This document shows positions 1-11,313 of a DNA stretch of 26,557 nt, one piece after another. Origin of the DNA: Paramacrobiotus richtersi (lineage: Eukaryota; Tardigrada; Eutardigrada; Parachela; Macrobiotidae); assembly GCA_034698045.1 (NCBI GenBank), contig JAQGAU010000533.1, positions 1 through 26,557 of the forward strand. The letters run 5' to 3'. Position numbers and translations under genes: made by a program. The notes beneath the pieces were generated by a model, which worked only from the letters and a program-made list of their open reading frames with translations, searched no databases and was not told the origin of the DNA. Positions within the stretch are counted from its first letter, which is position 1, and each line of letters starts with the position of its first letter.

Positions 1-173
1 CAGAATCGCGAGGAAGTATTGCGATCAAGGTAATGATGGAATGCACAAACTGCTGTTTGAATCACAGGGCAAGCTACTGCCGAAAGAATGGTTACGGGAC
101 GAATGCATTGCTTTTGTTTCAGGGCAAAGGAGAGATGGTGACCTATTGGCTACTAAGCGAACTACGCAGTTGA
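1..173 (+). CDS. Receptor-type guanylate cyclase, 3' terminal exons (partial, upstream paralogue)
   Basis: Two exons are visible, 1-29 and 123-173, separated by a 93-bp GT-AG intron (30-122, ending tttgtttcag). Reading begins two bases into a codon. Exon one gives ESRGSIAIK and exon two GKGEMVTYWLLSELRS, with a TGA stop at 171-173. The GKGxMxTYWL signature is the conserved end of the class III cyclase domain of animal receptor guanylate cyclases. The same intron, in the same phase, occurs in the complete paralogue ending at 6893, so this is the 3' end of a tandem copy whose body lies left of the window. The tail after TYWLLS differs between copies (ELRS here, AV there). The family assignment is firm; nothing can be said about the missing part. 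Confidence 0.9.
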   Translation, partial: ESRGSIAIKVMMECTNCCLNHRASYCRKNGYGTNALLLFQGKGEMVTYWLLSELRS

Positions 174-655
174 AAATGCAGTTATACGAACATGAAAATG
201 CTCGAATAATGTACTCCAGACAGACATTTCGTTGTGCGTCAGTAGGTATATAAAAATTGTCGGTAACGTGCGGTGCAGCTGTCACTACAGCTTGAAACCA
301 CTGCTTTTTGACCTTGCAGACTGTCTAAAAAGTGGTTCATCTTTGTCAGGCCATATGCTATTGCATACTGCATCGCCACGTTTATTTTAATAATTGGTTA
401 ATAATGCTGCTTCAACAATAAGCAACAACGAAAAACGGCAACGAAATTGCGGCAGTTGGCGACATCGTCTGCTGTTCGACGGATATATGTATAAGGTCGA
501 ACCACGGTTATCAAAGTTTTACAGCAGTATACATATGTTCGGAAAGTTGTGCTAGCGTCGATGCCGAATGTGGACATGTAGTGGTTACTCCGGCTGCATG
601 TATGTATACCGAGTTTCCAACGTTCGGGAATGCACACAATTACGATCCGCAGTTT
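1..655 (+). repeat. 3' end and flank of guanylate cyclase copy, repeated at about 6727-7405
   Basis: The last coding exons and several hundred bases of 3' flank resemble the block that ends the second cyclase gene. Matching landmarks include the catcgccac tract (about 371 and 7131), acaataa followed by acgaaca/acaacga runs (about 413 and 7172), the attgcggcag / attgcgggcag tract with gacatcgt (about 446 and 7211), and gcgtcgatgccgaatgt against acgccgatgctgaatgt (about 555 and 7314). Similarity fades after about 655 and 7405. The flank has diverged with many indels, so this is an older tandem duplication rather than an assembly artefact. Boundaries are approximate. Confidence 0.75.
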
Positions 656-1308
656 GCACACACTTATTTATGGAGTCTACTTGTATTTGAGGCGGACATT
701 GACAAATAAGACATACAGTATCTACATATCTAGCATACATACTCTGCATGTATACATATTCCATAAGAAGCAGTAGTGCCTGGCACTTTCTGCTAGTGCT
801 GGCTGATCAACACTGTTAGCTTATTAATCCCTTTATTAGTAAAGCAGCATCACGACATTGCCAGAATGTTTGTTGATTTATTTTTTCGCGCGCGGTATCT
901 TTGTCGTTTTATGACCATATGGAGTGCAACCACAATGCATGAGAACCTTTCTGAAATAAAGATTCGATCACAAGCACTGTACATATGTGGTACGCAACAA
1001 CCAAAGGATCAAAACATGGAACATAAATACAATGACCACGCATGAAGTGTGTTTCACCCGATCTCTTATTCAGTCAATAGTACTTATTTATCGAACATTT
1101 GTTCCTCAGATGTCAAATATTGACAAACTATGCGTCTGCACAGAGCATTCGCAAAGTCAGCAAGGAAAACAGCACGAACCTTTGGATTCTGTTCTGCATT
1201 TCCGTACAACCTTCAACGATCAAATCCGAATTACTGTAATTCGAAATTTTTACCGCCTGTGCACGTGTACCCATACCAACAATACAGTATGTGTCGGGTT
1301 AGGTCATA
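174..1308. other. Intergenic region between two tandem guanylate cyclases
   Basis: About 1.1 kb separates the stop of the upstream cyclase from the start of the next. The left half is the duplicated 3' flank. An AATAAA at 955-960 is a possible poly(A) signal, though it is far from the stop. ORFs here (for example 398-661 on minus and 987-1316 on plus) show no family motif, and the plus one ends by overlapping the cyclase start. I see no RNA gene or convincing TATA box. The promoter of the downstream cyclase presumably lies in the right half. Confidence 0.5.
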
Positions 1309-4300
1309 ATGTGTAGCAGACGATACTGTGCTATTTTTGTTGTGCTTTATACAATTCTTTCGAATCAAAGCGCAACGGCATCAACTGATCAAAAACGTCT
1401 GCATATCCTTACTGTGCTGAACGGAGATAATCCTCTGTTTGGTTATTATGGAATTAGTCCGATGTATGATGTCGCAATCGAGAAAATACTGCTCCGTTAT
1501 CCTCATGCGTTTAGAAATATGTCGAGGACGACTATCCATCAACCGGGATTGTTTGGGTGTCCTGATGGGGCAGCGATGATACCAACGTTAGCGGAAAAGA
1601 TTTATGAGGCTGTACAACTGTATCCAGATCATTTTCCGGTCATATTTTTTCCCGGTAAGGAAACGTATGTAAGTTATACCGAAAAACTAACGAAACGTTG
1701 TTTAAATGCAGTAAATTGATGTACTGAATATGCGAACACTTATTGAACGCAGACTGGCCTTTGACAAAAGCATATAATTTGCATTGTAATACTTAAATTT
1801 ATATACATTTTTCACTAACAAATCAGAATTTCAGTCAGTAACTTTTTACTGCTTTAGGATGCAGCCTGGAGGTACTAGCAATGGGGGATTTCGCTAGAGG
1901 TACCTTAAAAGCATGGGTCCGGACGCTGCAGCGGACTACAACTGTACTTTGATTTTGTAGAATGGGATATTCCTCTGCTAGCGGCGTAGGTGATCCGTCT
2001 CCGGTTTGTGACCAGTGCTCGATGTGCTGTGTGACAAGCCGTTTAATTACAGCATATCTGGTGACATGGCACTAGCCGACAAACAACGTTACCCGACTGT
2101 TGTCACCTTTCCCGCTCCGGATCACGTGACAATGCCGGCCAGTTTTCAGCTCTTTGCCGAAAAGTACCAGTGGCGTACGATTACCTTCCTTTGCGATGGG
2201 TTATCACAGCTCCCAGCGGTAGCCACGTTCTACATGATTTCCTGCAGTAACATCAAAAGAAAGCTCGATGCCTCGACAAACATCAAGTACCAGACATACA
2301 AATTTGATTTTGATTCTAAATTCAGCCAAGATTACGAGACACTGTTGAAGCGGATGCAGCCGCAGAGTAGAGGCAGGTGGTCTCTAATAATTTGTCAAAT
2401 GAAAGAGCGTTTCGTAGTTATAGGTTTGTTGGTTTTAGTGGCAATAATATTCAGTCATCCGCGAATTGTTCGTGATATTATGGTAAGTGAGAATGTGCGC
2501 ACCACCATGATAATATATGACTGAGTCCGTAATTTTAGGTGACTGCATATCTTTTGAACATGACCAGCGGCGATTACGTGCGTATGCTTTTACATTCTCG
2601 AATCTCGTGGACTGATCTCTAGTTGCAGTAGGTACCTAAATGTACGGCTGACCTTCAAAACCTTTCTAATGCAGATATTTTTCACATCACAAACAACCCG
2701 TGTGCCTCAAACAACGGATATGCTATGGAAATTTGCTGACGGCAACGACGAGGTAAACCTTATTGGTAAACTGCAGCTGACAGAATCGATCATATTGAAT
2801 TCTTTATCGATGTCGGATCCAAATAAGTTAATATTGCGACTCATCGTCGTGCTATGCGAGACAGTACCAAGTGATCAGTTTTCTTCCCAGCATGCAATCA
2901 TAAAAGCGATAAAAGCAAATGCAATACCATAGTCAGGTGACTCATATGAAGTTATCTCTGCTAACAGGCAGCCTTTGATGGATTTCGATCAGTAATATCT
3001 TTCGTCAATCCTAATCCAAGCTGGGATCGAGTTGAGGATATCTTGGAGGAAGTAAAGAATATAACTTTGTGGCAGTACAACAGATCGATCTCGCGTAACG
3101 ACCAGGTAAACTGAAATATTTCTTGCCAATAATAATTCTAGTCAGCACATTCAGATAAAATCGTAAGTATTTTCCTAACCAGCACTTGTAAAACGCGAAA
3201 CTGTGTGAAAGGATCAGTCAGTAAAATAAGATTTTTGTGTCAGGCAGGCTGATAACATAATCCTTTTTTTGCTCTAGCTCAACGATCTTGCAATATCGGC
3301 GTACGAGTCGGTAGCAGCATTTGCTCAAGTATGTTTCACTTGACATCCCGGTTCAAATAATTGTAATTTAACACGAAGAGTTTTTGATCTACTACTAGTA
3401 CCGTATAACGTGGATGTTAATTACTTCAGTCTGCAGATTATAAATCAGACGGAACCAAAGGATCTGAACACCCTTACTGGTCGACAGTTTGCCAAAAAAT
3501 TCTGGGGACGGTCATTCGATTTCCCGTCACGCAGTTTCTTTATCGGACCCAACGGAATGCGAGTTAATGATGTCATCTATTCACGGCTTAACACCAGTTC
3601 CGGAATCGTTGAGGTAATTTTAAAAATGGCTCGCAGACTTTCTTCCTTCGAAATAAACGAATCGTCGTCTTTTTGCTTACGCTGTGAGAATGTTTGAAGG
3701 TTAAACAGTAATCGCGCACATTATCATATTTTGTAAATTCAAAAAAGACTGCATCAGCTTTTTATAGGATACATGGCGATACTACGCCTCATCACGCACC
3801 CTAATAGAACTGAAACCGGATTTAGCAAAAACATGGAGAGATAAGAATGGTCCGCCACCCGATATACCGGTGTGTGGATTTCGGAATGACCTGTGTGTTG
3901 TCAGCAACTGTAAGTACAAGTGCGCATCAAATCGCAGTTTTGTAATCCTCGAAATATACACCTAATCTACAATGCTGAGATGAAAAGTAAAACCACTAAT
4001 AAAATAATCGGCAACCACAAATGAATGAATCATAAATCGGACTTTGTAGTACAAGCTGGGATTGTTATTGGAGTCGGAGTCGCCGTTGCATTATTAGCCT
4101 TAATCGGGCTGAGTGGTGTAGTATACTGGCAAGAAGGTTCACCTTATTCAGCTTGTTGTGGATGATATACGTCGTATCAGTATTATGTTCCAGGAAGATC
4201 GTGGAACTTGATGAAAGGAAAAATCTCTGGTGGTATGTCAACCAAAGTGGCCTTACAATACCCGAGGAATCCCGAATTTTCCAAGATCCACTTGCAAACA

Positions 4301-6893
4301 AATCGAAGATGGCCTCAGAAAAGAACATTGCCGGCATAAGCAGTCGGTGGCTTTACCAGAAACAAGCTGTCGTACTTGAACAGTTCAAAGAACAAAGTCT
4401 GCCAGCCGAACAGATCCTGGAGCGCAAAACGCTCCGGCATGTACTCCATTTGGTACAGTTTCAGTGCATTTCTTATATGTTGACAAAGTGGTTAACAAAA
4501 GCATGATCTAGATGAAACATTTCCACCATGACAACGTGGCAAAATTTATTGGGATTACAACTGGTGAATCTCCAATGGGTTCCTACCTAGTCTTCGAGTA
4601 TGGTGCACGCGGGACATTGCGGATGCTACTGCAAAATGATCGCATCCAAATCGACCAGTCTCTACAAAGTTCGATGATTTGGGAAATAATTGGCGTAAGT
4701 GTAATTATCAATTACAAAACAAAACGGAATTTCGTACAGTACTGTATCACGCACAGGGCTTGAAGTATATCCACAACTCTTCGCTGCACCATCACGGAAT
4801 GCTGTCAAGTCTTGGGATCATGATGGACAAAAGATTCTGCATAAAACTTTCGTCCTATGCACTGGCTCAGTTTCGATCTCAGTTCAATGGCAATATCTTT
4901 CCACAAGGGCTGCCACTACACCCGGCAATATTATGGGCAGCGCCGGAGATCATAGCCGCTACTACAACGGGCGGAAGCAGAGAAGGCGATATTTACAGTA
5001 TTGGGGTTATCATCAGCGAAATATTTACCACTCAAACGCCGTTATCCACGAATTTCAATAATTCTAACAGTATCAGAGGTATAACTACCGTATTCGTTAC
5101 AAAGAGCTTTAGCAATGATAAACCATAAATCTTGCAGAAAATATTGCCATTCTACAAGAAAAACCGGAAAAGCGCCGAACAGATGATTCTTCCAAGGTGC
5201 CAAAGAAACTCCAAAACGTCATTACCTCTTGCGTTGCGAATGTCATATCGGAACGGCCGAGTTTGACACAACTAACGGGGAAATTGACTCATACTCTGTC
5301 GAGGCAGAAGCTAGTAGACTCGATTATGCGACGGCTAGAGCATTACGCAAACGATTTGGAGAACACGGTGGAAGCGCGGACCCATGACCTTTTGGAAGAG
5401 CGTCACAAAGTTGACTCTTTATTGAAAGAAATGTTACCAGCGTAAGTAATACTGTAACGTCTGTTGTATGTACATAAGTTGTTGACGGCTTCATGTCGTC
5501 ATGGTTTGCATTAGAACACTAATCAACAAACTTCGCAACAAAGAGACTGTCAATACTGAAGACTTCGACTGCGTAACGATATTGTTTAGCGACATTCCGC
5601 AGTTTGCACCGATTTGTGCCCAGTCAGCTCCTTTGCAGACCATCATCCTGCTGAACACTATATACAGCATCTTTGATCTGATTCTCCCGAAGTTCGATGC
5701 ATACAAAGTGGAGACAATCAATGATTCGTATCTGGTTCGTATCACACTGTCATCTGCTTTTCCTTACTTATTGGATAGTACGTCTGATGCACGTTTCCAT
5801 GTGTACACAGGTGGCCAGCGGCCTACCCATCCGAAACGGTATTAATCATGCCAGCGAAATCGCGCGAATGGGCCTTGCCATGCGGGATGCTACAGAGACA
5901 ATCCGCTCACCTTTGGATACCACAAGAAACCTGCAGCTGCGTGTTGGCATCAATTCGGGTACTAGTCTCGTGTTTATTTGTGTCTTACTCAAGCTTGATC
6001 ACATCGTCTACGTTCGCTCATTGAATGTCTTTGCACATCGTAACTAACGTGGCTTAGAACGGTAGAACTAAGACTTTGATGTATAGAAAGAAGTTGAAAG
6101 AGTTTTATTCGTGGTAATATTAAATTTTGTTAGTTAAATTAAATTAGTAGCATTAAATTTTGTTTTCCAGGACATTGCGCTGCTGGCGTGGTCGGTCTCC
6201 GTATGCCACGATACTGCTTGTACGTTTCATTAATACACTTTTATACCTAGTACTTTCAGTCCTTTTTTCCAAAAAGTAAAGTGCTTCCACAATAAGTGTT
6301 TTACCACGTTGCTTACAGTTCGTCTATAAGGTTGTCTCTACTGCCTAATAATTTGTCCGTGCAGCCGAAAGACAGCCGTATGAATATTAAACTGTATAAT
6401 GTTCGAAGCAGCTTATGATATATTATTTTGTAGTGAACTGGAGATCTTCAGTATTTAATAAAACATATACCATGAAAAGTAGAAAACACAGAAAGGTCAT
6501 CTGAACGAATATTCAACGTCAGTTTTGATTTTTTTTACCTTAGATTTGGAGACACAATCAATACTGCAAGTCGCATGGAAAGTCATGGCGCAGGTAAGCA
6601 TTTGTCCCCGCCGAACTGCGCAAGCGTATCTTAAGTTCATTTTTCCGGCAATGCACATACAGAGTCCAAGGTTCACCTCAGCAGTTCCGCCAAAGATCTA
6701 CTAGATCAGACTGGCGGCTTTACCACAGAACCGCGTGGAAGTGTTGTGATCAAGGTAACACAGATTACACAAATTAATACTCTGAATGGCAGATCCAGTA
6801 ATCTACCGAAAAAGTGGTTAAGTAAGAAACGTGTTGGTTCGGTTTCAGGGAAAAGGGGAGATGGTGACCTATTGGCTACTAAGTGCAGTATGA
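1309..6893 (+). CDS. Receptor-type (membrane) guanylate cyclase, complete, 22 exons
   Basis: Exons: 1309-1654, 1858-1899, 1961-1985, 2053-2366, 2439-2482, 2539-2577, 2675-2752, 2968-3105, 3278-3328, 3437-3613, 3768-3909, 4056-4136, 4181-4452, 4512-4694, 4757-5078, 5138-5441, 5515-5734, 5811-5958, 6171-6219, 6544-6593, 6663-6754, 6849-6893. All joins keep frame and give about 1053 aa, the usual family length. Order: signal peptide (1-25); ANF-receptor-like ligand domain, including CSLEVLAMGDFAREWDIPLL; a GPPPDIPVCGF juxtamembrane segment; one membrane helix (about 466-490); a kinase-homology domain with DNVAKFIG and LWAAPEI but no HRD or DFG, so a pseudokinase; a coiled-coil dimerisation helix (about 805-850); and the cyclase domain. 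Metal-binding Asp are kept in LFSDI and ETINDSY, the purine-specifying Glu and Cys in KVETIND and RYCLFGD, and DTINTASR is present. It should make cGMP on binding an extracellular ligand. The intron at 2367-2438 has no stop and keeps frame, so it could be retained; the 44-bp intron at 4137-4180 and the exon end at 4452 are also less certain. Confidence 0.9.
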
Positions 6894-7601
6894 AACTGAA
6901 AGGGAAATTCCACGAAGGCCAAAACATTCGAATTTATCTCTGCGCTGTGGTCGATCACAATGAACTGCGACAGATAATTATTTCGTTGTATGTCAGTAGA
7001 TGTCTGAAAACTGTCGATAATGTGCGATACGACATGAATGATGAAACCGTAGCTGTTTGACCCGGCAAATTGTTCTAGCAAGTGGTTCAATGTCATTAAA
7101 CCATAAATACACTGTTAGATACGTTGATGCATCGCCACCTGTAGTTCCCTAATCGATTAATAATGTGGACACAACAATAAACAGAAGTAACGAACAACGA
7201 CAACGAACTAATTGCGGGCAGCGCGCGACATCGTTTGGTGTCCGACGGAAACTTCTATACGGCTGAGTCGCCGGTATGAAATTGTACTGCATCATTTCTG
7301 CACACTTGTGCCAACGCCGATGCTGAATGTTAAGATACAGTGGTTTGCTTCTGCGTCAGTACTAACGTTTGAAAATGCAAGGAATTACAATACAGAGCTT
7401 ATGAAGGAGTGATCCGTTACGATACCGTGTATCGACAGTCGGATAGACGAAACTGAAAGTTTGGTTTGAAACATCGCAAATGTTCTTCACCGCTTTTCTT
7501 CGCGGATGGCACTTTTGTAAGTAAGATGCATTATATTAAGCTACCATAGTAGTTAGCAGACTGGCAGTATTGTTATACGGCGCCGCATATCGTTTGTGTC
7601 T

Positions 7602-7608
7602 TATAAAA
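7602..7608 (+). promoter_or_regulatory. TATA-like element upstream of the ACE-like gene
   Basis: TATAAAA lies 213 bp upstream of the preferred start codon. Transcription starting about 30 bp downstream would give a leader of about 180 nt. It is a consensus match only; AT-rich DNA produces these by chance. Confidence 0.35.
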
Positions 7609-7780
7609 TTAAGAACGGACACATTTGCATCAAATTTGCAATTTACCCGTCAATAAAGTCACCGTGAAGTAAGGCTGAGGGACTGCGAGGCATCCTTATC
7701 ATCCTATGCACTGAAAAGTTTGCAGTGTCCTTGCTGGAGCCTCATAACGTTTAGTACCTCTGTTGTGAAGATCGCACTCC

Positions 7781-7802
7781 TCTTGGCTCTGCGGAGCCAA
7801 GA
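7781..7802 (+). other. Perfect 9-bp hairpin in the ACE-like 5' leader
   Basis: TCTTGGCTC pairs perfectly with GAGCCAAGA around a TGCG loop. The stem ends two bases before an upstream ATG (7805) and 12 bases before the preferred start (7815). A stable stem this close to the start codon could slow or redirect scanning ribosomes. The structure is seen directly; the role is inferred. Confidence 0.5.
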
Positions 7803-7814
7803 CAATGATTTTTA

Positions 7815-10800
7815 ATGCCATTTCAAATAGGTTCCCTTGTGATTTTGGCAACGGTTGTATTTCTGGAAGCGAAAGTACATCCGGTAGATTTTACATCGTT
7901 TGTGGAAAATGGCATCCCTGATCCCTACCGGACGTCGGATCCTGCCTACTTTTGGCAGTGGTTGCGCGAACAGTACGCGTTTCTGAGTCGCATGAAGTTC
8001 GTTCCTTGTTTAGTTTAACCATCGGTTTGTTTGCAAAGGGTTAACCCTCTTGCCACAGCTATCTACAATGCACAACAACTGACCTACTATGAATTCACGG
8101 TGAACATCACAGAAGAAAATGGAGCAGCCATAGTAAGTTACCTGTCTGTAAAGATACAGTAATGCGGCGCTAGTGGCTAGTCCGCATAATAAGTTACATA
8201 TGATTTTAACACAAATTTATCCAAAAAAATAAGAAGTTTATTGCATTCATACCAACACGAAACAAGGATACACAGCCATTTAATAAATATTAGGTTGATT
8301 CACCATTAATATCTTTTAACACTTTTATTTACTTTTAGGCGGAGCAGACTGGTACTACACTGAATGCCTCTAGGCTCGTCTCTGAGAGGATCAAGGCGTT
8401 CGACGTGAGCAAAATGCAGGAGGATGTGCTGCAGATGGCTTACAATAGTCTCAGTCAAACCGATCCAGATGCAGCTACACAAGCCGAAACAGAGTCGATC
8501 GTTAACTTTATGAGTACTGTACAAGCCACAGCGACAGTGTGTTTTGATCCATCAAAAACTGTGCAGGAACTAGAAAAACTTGCCGCATCCGGGTGTCCAG
8601 AAGAGCTGCAGATAGCTTTTGACCCTGGTACGTGAAGAAATAGTGAAGTTTATTCGCTATTATATAATTATTTACTGCAGCAAAATATCTGTTTTGTATC
8701 AAAACCGGAGTGAAAAGCAATTACGAATACTAACTGATAACATTCTAGGCTTGGCTGACTACATGAATGCCGTGTTTAACGATACGGAACTACGGAAGTA
8801 CGCGTGGAAAGCGTATATGGATGCCAGTGGAAAGGTCATCCGCGAGAGTTACACAAGATACATCGACTTGAAGAACAAAGCTGCGCAGACTTTCGGTATG
8901 CAAGATTTAAACAGTTTCAGACAGACTCAGATTTCACGGTGAGGAAAAGCGAAGACCCAGTAACGAAGATTCATGCGAACTCAGTAGAAGACAGTTTGCT
9001 GATGTTCATGCATGTGCAGCCATAACTCGTATTATTGACAGGCTTTCCGGACAACGGTGCAGTATGGCGCGCGGCCTACACCGTAGGAACTTCAAGTTTA
9101 AACTATACAGATGCTGAATTTCTTGATGATCTGGAGCGCTTATGGCAACAAGTTCGCCCGTTGTATCTGCAACTGCACGCTTTTGTTAGGCGAAAAATTA
9201 TTCAAATTTTTCCCAATGAGAAAGTTTCACCTACTGGACCAATACCAGCGCATTTATTAGGTAATCACAGCAGCAGCTAATGTGATTTACACATAAAAGC
9301 ATAGATTAGGGATTATTATCCAAGACTACGATTGAGGAACCTAGCTGAATACGGCTCGTTATAGGGGACATGTATTCCGAACAATGGACGGGAATGTTAT
9401 CACTCTTGGCGCCGTTTCCATCGAAGCCGCTCTTGGATGTAACTGCGGAGATGCGAGCGCAGAACTACACCGTAGATCAAATGCTCCATATGTCGGAGAA
9501 GTTCCAAACTGATTTAGGACTAATGCCCATGCCAGAGGGCTTCTGGAGCCTTTCCATGTTTACTAAACCCAACGATCGGGAGGTGATATGCCATGCTGCC
9601 TCGTGGGATTTCTTTAGCTCCAAACCACCATACGATGTCCGGTTGGTTTTAGAAATTTTGCAGCGAATTACTATATGCATTCTAAATCTTTATATATTTA
9701 GAATCGCGATGTGTGCGGAAGTGGACTTTCTGGATTTTATTGTAGTTCACCAGTAAGTCGTGAATTCGGTGCCATGTACGCTGTTGACTGACATACTCTG
9801 TATCTCGAACAGCGAAATGGGCCACATCCAATACTTTCTGCAGGTATGACTGCTAACATTAGACCCATCCGTCAACAGATACATTTACTGTATGGACACA
9901 AGCAACATTATCAAAGATGAAGACATTGTTTTTTACAGTACGCGAATCAGTCGCTGGTTTTTTTCCGGGATGGAGCTAATGCTGGCTTCCATGAAGCTGG
10001 TAATGTCTGCATACTCTTTTCTGCCGTCCGCATAATTATCTGAATAAGAGATTACGGTCACAATATTCACTGATGGTATACACAACACTTCCGGCTAACG
10101 AGTAACGATAAAGTGTTTCAACTTTGCTGACTAAATCCTCTGTATATATGCATTGTTTTTTATCCAGATTTGTTTGAACATAAACTATTTTTAATATGTT
10201 TTCTGGCAGTTGGAGATACTTTGGCACTGAGCGTCAGAACTCCGAAGCACCTGGCACGGTTGGGCCTCTTAAAGAATTACACGGACGATGCAGGTATCAC
10301 AATAATTTTGATACTTATGACACATGGCATCTCCTTTTTCAGGATCTGTACTGCTAAAAAAAATTGCGGTCAACAATAAGTTGGTATAATCGAACACGTT
10401 GTCTTTTGCAGAAAGCGATTTAAACTACCTTTTCACTACCGCTACGGAAAAGATTGCCTTTTTGCCATACGCGTACATAGTGGACAAGTATCGCTATGAC
10501 GTGTTTTCTGGAAAGATTTCGAAGGACAATCTTAATGCTGGTTGGTGGAAATACGTGTAAGTTCTACATCAGACAGATATGCGTTCCAGTGTTTGTCAGT
10601 AGTAGTGATTCTTTAGTACGGATTACCAAGGGGTAACATCTCCCGTTCCTCGTACGGAATCTGATTTCGATGCCGGAGCAAAGTATCATGTCGCATCCGA
10701 TGTCGAATACATGCGGTTCGTAATGTATTATGCTTCATTTAGTTGTGGAATGCTACTAAATGCTGTTCTATACAGGTACTTCATAGCCTACATACTACAG

Positions 10801-11313
10801 TTCCAGTTTCATAAAGCGCTCTGCAAGGCGTCCGGTTGGACTGGGCCACTTTATCAATGCGATATCAACCAGTCGAAAGCTGCTGGCAAATTGTTAAGGT
10901 ACCGTGCAGTTTTCATTGGATACTGTTGATTCGCTTCAACTCCTCAATAAGTACAGTAATTTTGAAAAAATGTGCCAGAGCGCAGTAGTGCTGTAGCAAG
11001 CGGACAGCGACATCATTATTATGTATGTAATAATTTTTGAAACTACCACTACTCGTGAACGTACCTCTGCGTCGCTGGTTGTAACCAAAGATCACATAGC
11101 CCAAATCAAACAAAATGATGCCAGCTGGAATGATATTCTAGTGATATGTTGTCGCTCGGTGCTTCCCAGCCGTGGCCGGTTGCACTGGAAAAGATGACGG
11201 GGTCATCAAAGATGGATGCCGCACCCATTCTGGAATTCTTCGAGCCTCTATTCAAGTTCCTACAAGACAGTAATGCAAAAAATGGAGACACTGTTGGGTG
11301 GAGCAACTATTAA
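7815..11313 (+). CDS. Angiotensin-converting-enzyme-like peptidyl-dipeptidase (peptidase family M2), single domain, secreted
   Basis: Exons: 7815-7996, 8039-8132, 8339-8627, 8749-8895, 9042-9260, 9365-9641, 9702-9752, 9813-9843, 9939-9999, 10210-10293, 10412-10556, 10617-10715, 10776-10898, 11142-11313; total 1974 nt, 657 aa. A hydrophobic signal peptide (about 1-22) is followed by the M2 fold: [28 protein letters not shown], then [11 protein letters not shown] (zinc His 420 and 424, catalytic Glu 421), GANAGFHE (third ligand Glu 449), IGD-like VGDTLALS, and [16 protein letters not shown], which keeps the Lys, His and two Tyr of the substrate pocket. The first His codon of HEMGH is split by the 9753-9812 intron. 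Spacing from HEMGH to the third ligand is one residue longer than in human testis ACE as I recall it. There is no C-terminal membrane anchor (it ends WSNY), so the enzyme is probably extracellular, like insect AnCE. It would remove dipeptides from peptide hormones. The least certain join is exon 1 to 2 (42-bp intron). An out-of-frame ATG at 7805 precedes the chosen start. Confidence 0.92.

Larger units (their letters stand above)
6894..7814. other. Intergenic region between guanylate cyclase and ACE-like gene
   Basis: The first 500 bases are the duplicated cyclase 3' flank. AATAAA at 7176-7181 is a plausible poly(A) signal for the cyclase, 283 bp after its stop. The rest is the promoter and 5' leader of the ACE-like gene, with a TATA-like element and a leader hairpin listed separately. 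Short ORFs on both strands carry no recognisable motif. Confidence 0.5.

Noticed and set aside
987..1316. 109-codon ORF overlapping the cyclase start
   Set aside because: No signal peptide or domain, out of frame with the cyclase, and composition typical of intergenic DNA.
1980..2015. Apparent frameshift and stop in the cyclase ligand domain
   Set aside because: Resolved by a 67-bp intron (1986-2052) that joins the frame exactly; not a pseudogene signal.
3345..3362. tRNA B-box-like GGTTCAAAT tract
   Set aside because: No A box, acceptor stem or anticodon arm can be drawn around it; it lies in a cyclase intron.
9745..9843. Apparent loss of the first zinc-binding His of the ACE-like enzyme (reads NSEMGH unspliced)
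   Set aside because: Splicing at 9752/9813 restores HEMGH.
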